Source of the DNA: Erpobdella octoculata
Lineage: Eukaryota; Annelida; Clitellata; Hirudinida; Erpobdellidae
Assembly: GCA_963978895.1 (NCBI GenBank)
Contig: OZ022241.1
Location: forward strand, 24,866,073 to 24,930,072
Reading direction: 5' to 3'
DNA: 64,000 nucleotides
Below are positions 1 to 57,871 of this stretch, one piece after another. The translations under genes and the position numbers were made by a program. Positions within the stretch are counted from its first letter, which is position 1; every line of letters begins with the position of its first letter. The notes beneath the pieces are model-generated. The model saw only the letters and a list, made by a program, of their open reading frames with translations. It had not been told where the DNA came from and did not search any database.

Positions 1-200
1 ATAATGAAATACGTGTTTTATCATTTTTTGAAATATTGGTTTCCAGGACCTCAAATGTGGGTGGAAATAAGGGTTATTTAATTTCAAAATAACTGCTACT
101 CAAAAACTGTAAGTGCCACAAATGTAAAAATTAGTATTTTGAAGTTTTGTGCCGGTTAAAAGTAGCTAAGTCCAGTTTATCATCGGCCGGGCCAAGCCGT
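1..200. repeat. Interspersed repeat, inverted copy of 19990-20170
   Basis: This stretch, with the words 'aaatacgtgttttatc', 'aactgctactcaaaaactg' and 'tgtgccggttaaaagtag', reappears in reverse complement at about 19990-20160. The two copies have the same order of words and many substitutions. No coding potential was seen. It looks like a fragment of the same LINE-tail-like family described at 19987-20565. Confidence 0.6.
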
Positions 201-327
201 TATTTTAGAGTCTTCACACGGGCCAGGCCAAACCTTAAATCAAAGTGGGACGGGCCGAGGTTTTTCACCAAGTATATAGATATTTTAGTGATTTTAGGGT
301 CTTCAGTTTGGCCGGGCCAAACCTGAG
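180..327. repeat. GGCC-rich interspersed repeat, left part (interrupted by the LTR element)
   Basis: A GC-rich island of degenerate 'gggccgggcc' and 'acgggccg' words in an otherwise AT-rich window. It resumes at 3543 after the LTR retrotransposon. A reverse-complement relative without the LTR insertion lies at 17775-18135, with the same words in the same order ('cttcagtttggcc', 'aggtcaaggtgggacgggcc' and similar). The repeat was therefore present before the LTR element landed in it. Confidence 0.7.
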
Positions 328-566
328 TGTAATGTCGTAGTGTGTGATGTATGATGCATGCATGGACTCCGGTCATTGTTGTATGGATGCAGAGTGAGAA
401 CAGGCTATAAAAGGAAGCGTAGCTTGCCTGTAAGGGCATTGACATTCACATTGATATTCACATTCGCATTCATGTTCTGATTCTGATTCTTATATTCGTT
501 CGTATATCGGTTAATAAAGTTATCTGTTGCTTTGTGTAGATTATATCATAACCTAAAAACATTACA
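328..566 (+). repeat. 5' LTR of the chimeric gypsy-type element
   Basis: A 239-bp terminal repeat running from TGTAATG to ATTACA. A TATAAAA box lies at 406-412 and an AATAAA polyadenylation signal at 513-518, consistent with U3-R-U5 order. It is nearly identical to 3304-3542. Confidence 0.9.
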
Positions 567-696
567 TTGGCGACGAGGATTCGTAAACGAACTTTCGCGA
601 ACAGTTTGATAATTTTTTTCTGTCGATAAACTCCGAAGAATCTATTATCGTTTTCGTCGATTAAACAGTTTAGTTCGCAATATCAACTAATCAACT

Positions 697-1617
697 ATGG
701 CTGAAGCTTTACCATCGTTTCCATCATTCGCTGTCAGTTCGGAAGAGTCTGCAGGAATTCGATGGACGAAGTGGATTTCTAGATTTCGCAACCTGCTAGT
801 AGCCGTCAACATCGTCGACGATAGAAGACAAAAAGCTCTTCTGCTCCACTACGCCGGGGAGGAAATCAACGAAATTTTTGATACTCTGCCAGACGCCGAA
901 GCCGCCGATGGAGAGAGTCACTTTGAAAAAGCCGTCACAGCTCTCAACAAGTATTTTACACCAAGGCAGAACACAGAGTTTCAGATATACACGTTTCGTC
1001 AATCAAAGCAGCTCACTGGCGAATCACTACCAGCTTACTACACGCGTCTCAAACAGCTCTCAACAACATGTGCTTTTGAAAACGTCGATCGCGAGATCAA
1101 AACCCAAATTATTCAAAGTTGTTCGTCAAACACGTTACGCCGCAAAGCTTTGTGCGAACCAGATATGACTCTTGCAAAACTGCTAGACATCGGTCGAAGT
1201 TTGGAGCTGTCAGACATGTATGCAAAGCACATCGAGAACGAGCAGCAGGTGAACAAAATCGATTTAAAACAAAAACTGAACCATGCGAACAACTCAAAGA
1301 ATAAAACAGACGACGTGAGGTGTCGGAATTGTGGTGGTCCATGGCCACACCAAAATGGAAAAGCATCGTGTCCGGCGCATGGTAAATCTTGCAATTCATG
1401 CCAGAAATTGCATCATTTTGCGTCACAATGTCGCTCAAAAGATGGCACATTACGACACGGCAACAACGACTCACAACACAGATCGCATCGTGGATCACAA
1501 AGTAGACCGCCGAACACACGATATAACAACACAGATCGCATCGTGGATCACAAAGTAGACCGCCGAACACACGATATAACAACCATCATCGCATTCGTCA
1601 CGTCGATGCCAACGTAA
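697..1617 (+). CDS. gag-like polyprotein with zinc knuckles (LTR element)
   Basis: A 306-codon ORF that begins 130 bp after the LTR. The N-terminal two thirds fit a retrotransposon gag of the Mag/K02A2.6 type. At about residues 209-246 there is a cysteine/histidine cluster ('CRNCGG', then 'CNSCQKLHHFASQC', CX2CX4HX4C), the nucleic-acid-binding zinc knuckles expected of a nucleocapsid. A 53-bp direct tandem duplication near the 3' end (about 1473-1578) shifts the frame, and the ORF then stops at 1617. The frame entered after the duplication is the frame of the downstream pol-like ORF. With a single copy of the 53-bp unit, gag and the second ORF would be one continuous reading frame. Confidence 0.8.
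   Translation: MAEALPSFPSFAVSSEESAGIRWTKWISRFRNLLVAVNIVDDRRQKALLLHYAGEEINEIFDTLPDAEAADGESHFEKAVTALNKYFTPRQNTEFQIYTFRQSKQLTGESLPAYYTRLKQLSTTCAFENVDREIKTQIIQSCSSNTLRRKALCEPDMTLAKLLDIGRSLELSDMYAKHIENEQQVNKIDLKQKLNHANNSKNKTDDVRCRNCGGPWPHQNGKASCPAHGKSCNSCQKLHHFASQCRSKDGTLRHGNNDSQHRSHRGSQSRPPNTRYNNTDRIVDHKVDRRTHDITTIIAFVTSMPT
1473..1578 (+). repeat. 53-bp tandem duplication at the gag/pol junction
   Basis: Two adjacent copies of a 53-bp unit with the core 'gatcgcatcgtggatcac' at 1481 and again at 1534. Because 53 is not a multiple of three, the second copy is read in a different frame from the first, which separates gag from the downstream ORF. Confidence 0.85.
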
Positions 1618-1796
1618 ACATCTGTAAACATTCATCGGACATCTGTAAACATTCGCCTGAACAGGATCGGCATGTTTATGCTCTGAATGTTTATTCGAAC
1701 CGACTAAGTGTCAGAAATAGTTTACCACATTTTCAAGTTAATATAAACGACACCGTCATTGAAGTCATCGCAGACTCGGGGGCAAGTGTAAGCGTA

Positions 1797-3239
1797 ATGA
1801 GCCAGCGCGATTTTAGCAGAATTAAACCTACGCCGCAATTACACGTAAACAATAAACAAGTGTTTGCCTACTGTGCACAAAATCCCCTCAAGGTATTAGG
1901 AACATTTTGTGCTAATGTTCGGTACAAGGACCGATCGTACTATACGCTGTTCTACGTAATCAATGGCAATGAAGGGTCTCTGCTAAGCTGGGAGGCATCT
2001 CAAGCGTTACATCTACTCCATGTCGTAAAACCGATCAGTGAACGTACGACACCTAGCGATCAAATTGTCCATAAGCTCGTGACAGAATACGCTGATCTAT
2101 TCGGTGGTGTTGGTAAACTGAAAGACTTTCAAGTCAAACTGCACATCGACGACACCGTACAACCAGTCGCACAGCCTCATCGTCGTGTACCATTCCATGT
2201 TCGTCAACAGCTAGAGTATCAGCTCAAGCACGACGAAGAACTTGACATCATTGAAAGGACCGAAGGAGCTACTCCGTGGAAACCAGATTCAGATGATGAA
2301 GGAAAAAATAAAATTCCAGATGAAAAAGATGTTATAATAGAAAAACTCAAGAAAGAAAGAGATGAAGCTTTGCAACAGTTACGAATTGCAAAAACTCACG
2401 TTGAAAACGAATCTGATAACATAAAAAAACTGTACGCCTTGTTTTTACAATATGAAGACAAAAATAACAAATTACAGCAACAACTTGATGAAACTAAAAA
2501 CCAACTCCAGAGTAAAACAACCAGCAAAGATGATAACATAACTACTCGATCAACAACATCTACGACAATTTCGCACGACAATGAAAAAGATGATGATGCG
2601 GTTCGAGAAGTTAAAGAAGACAAAAGCGATGACACGCTGGAGTCAAAGGCACGATTCAGTTTGGCATTAGAAAACAACGAAACAAAGGGCGATTCGTTCT
2701 TGGAACTTCAGGAAAAAAACAAAAGTTTGGAATGCAAACTCGAAATCAGAACTAAAAACTTTCAAAGAGAAATCAATGAAAAGAATAAGCTCATCAATAT
2801 GTACAAAGATATGAACGAACATTCCAATTACGACCTCCAACAATCGTGGGAGGAGAACAAAAACATTCAACACCAACTGGATTTTTTCGAAGCCATATAC
2901 GAGAAATTAGAAAAGAAATATCTAACCTTAAATGAAAATCACAAAAAAACAACGTCGAAAAATCATTCCATGATCACTGCGGAACGCAACACTGACAGAC
3001 AATCAGTTACACGCAACTCGTCATTCTTCAAGCATCTGGATAAGCGATTATCGAACTGTGCACAGACTAAAGAGCTATCTGAAGACCTGGTGGAAGAGGA
3101 TATCGCACCTAGCGACACTATCATACCGCAAGCTGTTGTAGAAGACCAGCCCAGCCTACAGCCAGTTCAAAACAGTGCGCGACACTCCAAGCGTGAACAC
3201 AGACTGCCTGCACGATTTGCGGATTTTGTCTTGAACTGA
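1797..3239 (+). CDS. Chimeric pol-remnant / coiled-coil ORF of the LTR element
   Basis: A 480-codon ORF. The same frame is open upstream to about 1580 and includes a protease-type 'ADSGASV' (about 1770-1790), so the ATG at 1797 is probably not the true start. The first ~160 codons match gypsy protease and the segment leading into RT ('LFGGVGKLKDF', 'ELDIIERTEGATPW'). Just after 2280, where RT catalytic motifs should follow, the sequence switches to a lysine/glutamate-rich heptad-like coiled coil ('IEKLKKERDEALQQLRIAK', 'LQEKNKSLECKLE') for roughly 250 codons. It ends with a basic tail ('REHRLPARFADFVLN') like the C-terminus of gypsy pol. No RT YxDD, RNase H or integrase motif is present. The insert is probably captured host sequence, but I do not recognise the donor gene. 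Confidence 0.8.
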   Translation: MSQRDFSRIKPTPQLHVNNKQVFAYCAQNPLKVLGTFCANVRYKDRSYYTLFYVINGNEGSLLSWEASQALHLLHVVKPISERTTPSDQIVHKLVTEYADLFGGVGKLKDFQVKLHIDDTVQPVAQPHRRVPFHVRQQLEYQLKHDEELDIIERTEGATPWKPDSDDEGKNKIPDEKDVIIEKLKKERDEALQQLRIAKTHVENESDNIKKLYALFLQYEDKNNKLQQQLDETKNQLQSKTTSKDDNITTRSTTSTTISHDNEKDDDAVREVKEDKSDDTLESKARFSLALENNETKGDSFLELQEKNKSLECKLEIRTKNFQREINEKNKLINMYKDMNEHSNYDLQQSWEENKNIQHQLDFFEAIYEKLEKKYLTLNENHKKTTSKNHSMITAERNTDRQSVTRNSSFFKHLDKRLSNCAQTKELSEDLVEEDIAPSDTIIPQAVVEDQPSLQPVQNSARHSKREHRLPARFADFVLN

Positions 3240-3303
3240 CTTTTGCTATTTTATTTTTGTTCCGTTTTAGTGCAGATGTTTTGTTCTCCAAGAAGGGGAG
3301 GAA

Positions 3304-3542
3304 TGTAATGTTGTAGTGTGTGATGTATGATGTATGCATGGACTCCGGTCATTGTTGTATGGATGCAGAGTGAGAACAGGCTATAAAAGGAAGCGTAGCT
3401 TGCCTGTAAGGGCATTGACATTCACATTGATATTCACATTCGCATTCATGTTCTGATTCTGATTCTTATATTCGTTCGTATATCGGTTAATAAAGTTATC
3501 TGTTGCTTTGTGTAGATTATATCATAACCTAAAAACATTACA
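3304..3542 (+). repeat. 3' LTR of the chimeric gypsy-type element
   Basis: 239 bp, matching 328-566 with two visible substitutions near the 5' end. It is preceded by a purine-rich primer tract (3290-3303) and followed by the CTGAG target duplication. Confidence 0.9.
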
Positions 3543-3760
3543 CTGAGGTCAAGGTGGGACGGGCCGAAGTTTTTCATCATGTATATAAAACTTCTAGGCC
3601 TGTAAAAATGGGCCGGGCCTAATTCAGACAGGCTGTGCCGGGCCAGGAGTTTGGGTTTTTTAAACGGGCTGGGCTAATTTGTCGACGGGCCGAGCCGAGA
3701 CCTACAAAAATGATCTCTACTATGGATGCACGGTTCAAACTCTCTAATTTCATGCGAGCG
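3543..3760. repeat. GGCC-rich interspersed repeat, right part
   Basis: Continuation of the repeat at 180-327 ('ggtgggacgggccg', 'tgggccgggcc', 'cgggctgggctaa'). The counterpart at 17775-18135 lies in reverse orientation. Confidence 0.65.
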
Positions 3761-3799
3761 AAGCCGCTACGGGCACTGCTAGTATATAATATTTATTTA

Positions 3800-3940
3800 C
3801 TAATAAATAGTGGTTGGAAGGGTACTACTTACCGTTTTCAAAATCTCTCAAATTACAATTTATGTTATTGTAACAAAATAATCAAAATACGACTATTTTT
3901 TCGGCACGGGCCGTCCGTAGGAAAAATTACCTTAGTTCTA
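3800..3940 (+). repeat. Solo right end of the TIR element found complete at 6532-7488
   Basis: Shares 'ggaagggtactacttaccgtt' and the terminal 'tcggcacgggccgtccgtagg' with 7325-7488. It is therefore a truncated copy of the same family. Confidence 0.65.
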
Positions 3941-4107
3941 GAATTTTAGCTTTGAGTTATTATTCTAATAGCGAAACCATAATTATCTATGAGCAAAACG
4001 ATTTGAGAACTCGGGAAATCGGTGTTTCTTTTCACTAAGACACCTGTTAAACCTGCTAGCTGGCAGGCGTAAAGTTAATCTAACTTTAATCTCGACTATA
4101 GCGCTAG

Positions 4108-4565
4108 TCGAGTGTCATGAATTAGCTTTTTTCGCCCCCCACTGAGTTACGCCATCGTCATGAATACGGACCCAGGCTTGCCGATATACCTATTCTATAT
4201 ATATGGCCCCCACTCATGAAAACTTGGGTACAAGCATGAACCTTGAGAAAGGTTTTTGTAAAGAAAACTTAAAATCGGTAAAAAAATAAGCGGAGCGGGA
4301 GAGCGAGTGGAATCGAGAACTGGAGAATGAGCGAGTGTCATGAATTATTTTTTTTCGCCCCCCACTGAGTTACGCCGTCTCTTAAGCCATCGTCATGAAT
4401 ACGGACCCAGGTTTGCCGATATACCTATTCTATATATATGGCCCCCACTCATGAAAACCTGGGTACAAGCATGAACCTTGAGAAAGGTTTTTGTAAAGAA
4501 AAATTAAAATCGGTCAAAAAATAAGCGGGCGGGAGAGCAAGTGGAATCGAGAACTGGAGAATGAG
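4108..4565. repeat. Direct tandem duplication (~225 bp unit) in Helitron-like DNA
   Basis: Two copies (about 4108-4331 and 4332-4565) share 'gagtgtcatgaatta', 'gaatacggacccagg', 'tatatatatggcccccact' and 'cttgagaaaggtttttgt'. The second copy has a short insertion ('gtctcttaag'). They lead into the purine-rich gagcggga minisatellite at 4566-4750. Confidence 0.75.
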
Positions 4566-4820
4566 CGTGAACGGGAAAGCAATTGGGAACGAAACAGCGA
4601 CCGAGAGCAAAAGAGCGAGCGGGAAAGTGATCGGGAGCGGAAAAGCGACGGAGCGGGAGAGTGACCGGGAACGGGAAGAGCGAGCAGGAACGGGAGAGCG
4701 ACCGGGAACGGGAGAGCAACCGGGAGCGGGAGAGCATGCGGGGAAGGAAACGGGAGCGAGAAAGAAAAATAATAGAAAAACCTCTAAAAACCCCGTTCAA
4801 CGCCGAGTACCCAGTTAGTA
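4566..4820 (+). mobile_element. Degenerate Helitron 3' end with GAGCGGGA minisatellite
   Basis: A degenerate 'gagcgggagcgggaa' array is followed by 'aaaaccccgttcaacgccga' and 'acccagttagt'. The same layout ends the better preserved Helitron at 8020-8153, where the end is a hairpin plus CTAG. Here the hairpin and terminal CTAG are mutated. ORFs across the array are simple-sequence shadows. Confidence 0.5.
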
Positions 4821-5012
4821 ACAATTACAAATTTAAAAAAATTATTTAAGCAATACTCGTAGAGCAGTTGTTGATTTCAATGTCTGTTGCTTGTTTTTGT
4901 ATGTGTGTTGTCTATGGGTTTATTTGATTCTGGTTGTGGTGTTTTATCGCTTTTTTATGTGATCATCCTATTATTTGTGCTCGGCTATACAATAAAATAG
5001 AAAAAAATTTAA

Positions 5013-52393
<47,381 letters not shown>

Positions 52394-53235
52394 ATACACC
52401 TTTCTCTAAATAGTTGATGCACAGTCTTTTTTAAAGTTTACCAGTTATGATTTTGAGATAAAGCCAAAAATCTTAGAGAGTTTTGTTATGAGTGTTCAAA
52501 TTTATGGTATGTCAATTTGGGGTAGAGGGTAGTTGACTGACTGATTGACTGATATATCGATGGGACTTCAGCGCATTTTTGGCTAATGCATTGACTCAAA
52601 TTTTGTCCACTCGATCTGAAAAATTAACAGAATGTAAAGTCCGCACAGGCCCGTCGGGACGGGGGTGTGGGGGTGTAGCACACATAACCAAGCAGCACAA
52701 TGGACATCCTGATATATATTAAGAAGTCCATGGCTACACTGTGAAACGAGAGCGCAAACCAACACACGAGCACATTGGGAAGTTCTGATATAGCTAGGTT
52801 TCGGAAGGATGGCAGGCCTAGCGGGAAAACCCGAAGCTAAGTGATGCACAGTATATAGCGGTGGATCCGGGAATAAACAAAAACCAAAAAAATACGTAAT
52901 TTGAACATCTTTCGTATACACACATCGAGTGTATTTGAAATCAAAGTTTGTGTTAAAAAACTCGTTTTTTCCTTTACTTGTTTAATTTTTATTTCTGTCG
53001 TTTTGCAGTCTGTTGTAAGTCATCTTAATTTTTTTTATTCAGTAAAACCAAACATGGAATTTAAATTAAATTTTTTATTTACTCATTTTTTCTCCCTCTT
53101 CTCTTTTTTTCTCTCTTACTTTATTTTTCTCATTTTCTTTCTGTAACACTGTCAACCCAGGAGACCTCTTTTTATATGGTCCAAAAGAGTAGTACAGGGA
53201 AAAACCATTTTCAATTTCTTCTCTGACCATTTCAT
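52394..53235 (+). other. Downstream of DDB1: 3' UTR and unassigned repeats
   Basis: The first ~200 bp are probably 3' UTR. A GC-richer block (52640-52860) has no recognised family. Copy d of intronic repeat family 1 is partial at about 52890-52985 ('ttgaacatctttcgtatac', 'tcaaagtttgtgtt'). Confidence 0.45.
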
Positions 53236-53239
53236 TATT

Positions 53240-53690
53240 ATACAGGTTTTTTATATAGCGCTTTTTTACAAAATAAAAGTCGCAAAAGCGCACTGCACAT
53301 TTAAACAGAAAATAACAATTCTGTCTTGAGCCGCTCTCGAAAGACACTTCAGAGCGGTGAGAAGGCTATTCCAGGCCACAGGACCAGCCACAGAAAATCC
53401 CGCGTGCCAATCGTCACAGTCTGAGGGACATGTAGATCGCCGCTGATCGAAGATGAGACCGACCCAAGAGTAGAGAGACCGGAACACACAATTCCTGAAG
53501 ATAGACAAGAGCCATGCCATGGAGACATTTGAAGACCATAGAGCAGAGTTTGAAACGGATTCTCTGTGGACAGGGAAGCCAATGAAGCCGCGTCCGCATC
53601 AGACTCGAGACGCTGGCCCAGCCAGACAATCGCAGCATGAGACGGGCAGCTGCCCGAAGAACAGATTGAAGCCTGTTGATCTGGAACAGA
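53240..53690 (-). pseudogene. LINE 3' end of ORF (CR1/L2-like RT C-terminus)
   Basis: The minus strand, across two frames, reads 'LHWLPCPQRIRFKLCSMVFK', 'CLHGMALVYLQELCVPVS', 'GRSHLRSAAI' and 'GPVAWNSLLTALK'. This is the stereotyped C-terminal block of CR1/L2/Rex-type LINEs. It is 5'-truncated, joining hAT DNA at 53690. Confidence 0.8.
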
Positions 53691-54043
53691 TTTCAAAACG
53701 ATACGGGAGATCCCGTATCGCCATTGAAACGATACAGCCTGCGGAAGAAGTCTCGTATCGAAATAAAATAGCGAGACTTAAATTTGGTTCTCGTATAAAG
53801 TCTCGAAACAAATACCGAGATTTTAAAAAATATTTTCCAATAAATAACGAAAGTCATACATATTTATTTAACGATTTTCAAAACTGTGAATATTTGCAAT
53901 TGATTCATCAACATTGATTAATTAATCTACCTATTGACAGAAGTTTATAACTATTATAATCCCCACTTTAAATTCGGTTTTCCTGACAGCCTGTAGCCCC
54001 ATTATTTACTATTTTTAGTCTGGAAACTGGCAGCATATTTCAA

Positions 54044-54138
<95 letters not shown>

Positions 54139-55650
54139 CCAGCTCGTCTCTGTTCTATAGCTTTTTTTAGTGCCACATTGAGAATAGTGATCAAAGATAT
54201 CTAAAGCCACGCCTCTCTTAGGCTGCTAGTCGACCTCTGCATACTACTGATACTACAAGGCAATCGTACTCGCTGACATCGATGACTATTATTATTAATG
54301 AGAATAATGAGTAATGTCATAATTATGTTTTGGTTTAGTCTGTTTGATAAACTTATTTTTTCAAATTTGTTACATAGAATTGGAATGATTATTTTAGTGT
54401 TTCGATATCCGTTATTGACCGTAATAGTGGCTCATCTAAGATGTATCTTTATAATCTCAATTATATTCTTGAGTTTATGTGAGTATGTGTGTGCCACCTG
54501 TTGTGTGCATGTCGTCTGCAGCTGGAATTCGAAACTTTCTCAGCTTCTGTCTTGCTATTGCTTACCGGATTCGCCATCGCCTATAAATAAACTCGCTGGG
54601 TTTTTTTCACTTTCTTAATTCTCCTGTTTGGCATCATGCCGCGTCACCGGGGCAAAATCTGGAAGTACTTTGAGAAAGAGACGGTCACGCAGAAAGTAAA
54701 TGACAAGGATGTAGAAGTAAATCTTGCCAGATGCAAAGACTGCAGGAAACAGTATCATTTAAACGATGGTAACAGCACAGGCATGCGAGGACATCTCAAA
54801 CGCAATCCTCCTCTTGCCTTCGCGACGCTGGAGAAGGAAAAGACTGACAAGAGTGCCAAAAAAGAGACGCCGGCACCGCGCTTGACAACTTGGAGTTGTA
54901 TGATGAGGAGTATGAGCGTGAGCGTTGCCGCTACATTAACCCCATGTCTGGCTGGGCCAAGTTCCGGCAACAAGATACAAAGTAACTTTGTTGACAAGCT
55001 GCTGTTTGTTCAGCAGAATCACGATCGGGTCACCATCAAGAATTGGATCCTTTTCAACAAAGATATTGGTGTTGGTGATGACGAGGTCGAAAATGAAGGT
55101 AGAGATGTGATTATTTTGAACACTCCCAGCAGTGTCGGGATTCAGGATAGTCTGCCAGGACCATCACAGTCGACTAGCAAACGTAAACGTCCCAGCCAAA
55201 TTAATAATATTGACAGTAATATTGACTATCAGTGGACAGTGATTTTTTTTTTATAATATCGTCAAATTACAATTTTTGTGAAATAAAAAAATGACTGGAT
55301 TTGATTTATCATATATATAGAATAGGTATATAGGAGATAAACGAACTATCGCTCTGTATACGAAGAAACGATTTAGAGTCTTTTGTAAAAGTAGATGAAT
55401 TTAAGAAATCAGCAGAGAAGTCAATCTCACGTAATCTCAGTAATCTGTAATCTATTTCTATCTCCATTGGTTTTTCCACTTTCACCATTGAATTGCTTAA
55501 AAATGTCGTTCTATTGGTGTGCTAGAAGGTTTTCTACTTTTCAATCACTTGAAAAAATAATTTTTATTTTTATTTTCATCGACAAGTAAAATCATTTAAT
55601 TAATTTGATAAACTACTGCATAATGCGAACTAAATAAATACTTACTATTA
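53690..55650 (+). mobile_element. BED-type hAT-like element, third copy, left portion
   Basis: Starts inside the (cgatacgg)n end ('acgatacgggagatcccg'), so its outermost TIR is lost. It then matches 42920-43790 closely, continues through the BED ORF (54636), and then 'ctccattggtttttccactt' and 'gaaggttttctacttttcaa' (reverse of about 10540-10440). It breaks off at about 55650 and resumes at about 61690. (TA)n at 54046-54134. Confidence 0.75.
54636..55256 (+). pseudogene. BED zinc-finger N-terminus of a hAT-like transposase
   Basis: 206 codons beginning 'MPRHRGKIWKYFEKETVTQK', with a BED finger ('ARCKDCRKQYH', 'NSTGMRGHLKR'), then a lysine-rich linker. The catalytic hAT domain does not follow. 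The ORF ends in 'WTVIFFL' at a T run. It is probably a deletion derivative; a short version survives on the minus strand at about 10715-10590. Confidence 0.75.
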
Positions 55651-56297
55651 GTCAGCAAGAAATAAATTTAACCGTGAAAAAATCCTAGCAAGCACTTATT
55701 ATATATCGTTGGAAAAGTATGAATTAGGAGAATATGAAAAACGGAATTCTATAACTGTATAACAATGCGGGGGAGTGTAGGATAACAAAATAACAAGATG
55801 GCAGACAATTCGAAAAAATCCTTCCAAAACAATTATTTATAACAATGTTACAACTTGACTTTAATGCTAAATAGTCTTAAAGCAGTGTTACTTGAATAAT
55901 TTTAAAAGAAAATAATTTAATAAAATTTTTGAAGAAAAAGTTGAAAAATCACAGAAATTTATAGACCCTTCTCCCCATGGGTGGGATGACATTGGTAATG
56001 AGGGCCTTTTAAAGCTAGTCCAGTAGTACATAGATCTACTGGTATAATTTGATCTTGATTATGAATTTTGCAATATCAGCCATTTTGGAAAATGGCTTTA
56101 TATGGTTTTCAAAAGTCATTACTGCCAAAATAGAACCTATGAACAACAATCAAATACAAACTAGTTCCAGAATATGTTTATTCACATACATCCATAAATA
56201 ATTTCCAATTTCAACATATAATAAAAAAAAAACAAACAGAAACACTAAAAATAACAATTTTTATTTCCTGCCCTGGAAATTGCAAGACATGATTGTA

Positions 56298-56439
56298 AAC
56301 ATTATGAACAAGATTATGCTTCACAAACAAAACACACATCAAGAAACGTTTCCACGCATGCACATACTAAATATACACACATCCAGGTTTGCTGCAATGC
56401 ATGAAAACTTATTAAGAAAAGCATAAACTTGTTGACTTG

Positions 56440-56493
<54 letters not shown>

Positions 56494-56667
56494 CATACAC
56501 AAAATGATATATTTACAACTTACAACACATTATGAACAAGATTATATTTGACAAATACAGCAATTACCAAAAAACGTGCTCACACATGCACATACTAAAT
56601 ATACACACAATCTGATTTACTGAAATGCATGGAAACGTATTGGGAAAAGGATCAACGTATTTACATG

Positions 56668-56707
<40 letters not shown>

Positions 56708-56765
56708 AAATGACATATTTACAACTCATTATAAGCAATATTATGTTTAAATTTAACATGTGCAC
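56298..56765 (+). repeat. Diverged tandem repeat (~220 bp unit)
   Basis: 'cattatgaacaagattat', 'cacatgcacatactaaatata' and 'gcatggaaac' recur at about 56300, 56526 and partly at 56728. Each unit ends in a (TA)n block (56444-56490, 56670-56704). Confidence 0.65.
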
Positions 56766-57174
56766 ATATCTAGCTTTAAAAAAAAATTTAAAACACATAC
56801 ATAAAATATAAAACACATACACACAAATGACTAGTTAGTTTACCCTCCAGCCCGGTTTAACCGCAACTGTTAGGTGGTGGTATGTTTAATTAAATTCCGA
56901 GTCCGGTTTAACTGCAACTGTTCGATTCTTCATTTAGGACTAATTGACTAGCTCGTTTGCCCTCAAAATTTCAAAAACCAAAATTAAGCCAGCATAAATT
57001 AAGCCGTTATCAAACATTCAGATCTTCAGTTTGAATCATACTATAACCACAACTGATAAATGCTTTCAGTGAGATCATGAAAAAATAGTGAAAATCAGAC
57101 TAGAATATCAAATAACTACAATCAAAACGTCAAAAACTAAAATTGCTGTCTAAGTTCGAAAGCAGCAAGAAACA

Positions 57175-57871
57175 TTAAATTTCTTCCTCATAGAAGAAAT
57201 CAATGTCTTCATAAAAAAACTGTGGATCATTGCTCTCAACCACATGTCCTGTGCCACAAAATTCTTCTTCACTGCTTATATTATTTGTTTCATCTGCTTT
57301 TACACCGCCATTTGAGCAATCCGTTCCATGACAATTTCCGCACGCAGAAACACAGTGCATATTGTTTCGCAGACATGAACACAACATGGATGAGCAGTTT
57401 CCATAACAATTGCATCGAACAAACTTCAGGACTGACTGAGGTGCAATGTCACCCACTATTTTCACGGGTTTTAAGCAGCTTTCAACTGATTCCCAGCCCC
57501 AGTCGGTTGCCTTCAAGACTACTTTGTCCAGAGTCCCCCAAAATCACAGCATGCAAATGAACGCGTCGGACATGCAGGTGAGCAGCACATTCTGATAGTG
57601 GTAGCCTTTCTGGTTGAAAACGACGACAGAGAGCCAATTTGAAATATGATTCATACCGTAAATCAGCCAATCTTTCTCCTACTTTCCCCCCATACAAACT
57701 GACCAACAGGCTAGAACCAGCTCTACACACCTCATCATACATAGCATTGCTTCTTTGCAGAGCCATGCGGCACGACAAATGCAATTTAATTACATGTTTG
57801 TTGTAGTGCCCATTAATATAATTTACCAAATCACAACGACCGGTAACTTCCAGTTTTTTAAATACATACAT
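57175..57871 (-). pseudogene. Uncharacterised protein with C-terminal CXC-like cysteine cluster
   Basis: The first frame (57871-57482) reads 'DEVCRAGSSLLVSLYGGKVG', 'LADLRYESYFKLAL' and 'ERLPLSECAAHLHVRRVHL'. A frameshift near 57500 leads to 'LKATDWGWESVESCLKPV', then 'FVRCNCYGNCSSMLCSCLRN' and 'CVSACGNCHGTDCSN'. This domain order (LYG block, LP..E.A..H..R block, W-G-W, then CXC) recurs in uncharacterised invertebrate proteins. The N-terminus was not found. The cysteine spacing suggests a Tesmin/TSO1-like metal or DNA-binding module. No function is claimed. Confidence 0.65.

Larger units (their letters stand above)
323..3547 (+). mobile_element. Near-intact Ty3/gypsy-type LTR retrotransposon with its RT-IN core replaced by a coiled-coil segment
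   Basis: Two 239-bp LTRs (328-566 and 3304-3542) begin TGTAATG, end TTACA and differ at only two positions that I can find. They are flanked by a perfect 5-bp target duplication CTGAG (323-327 and 3543-3547). A primer-binding-site-like TGGCGACGAGGAT follows the left LTR (568-580), and a purine tract (3290-3303) precedes the right one. Inside are a zinc-knuckle gag (697-1617) and a long second ORF (1797-3239). The second ORF starts like protease and early RT, then becomes coiled coil, then ends with a basic tail. No RT catalytic motif, RNase H or integrase is present, so it must move with proteins supplied in trans. The high LTR identity implies recent transposition. Confidence 0.88.

Noticed and set aside
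4504..4849. Arg/Glu/Ser-rich ORFs on both strands
   Set aside because: Simple-sequence shadows of the gagcggga minisatellite in a Helitron-like end.
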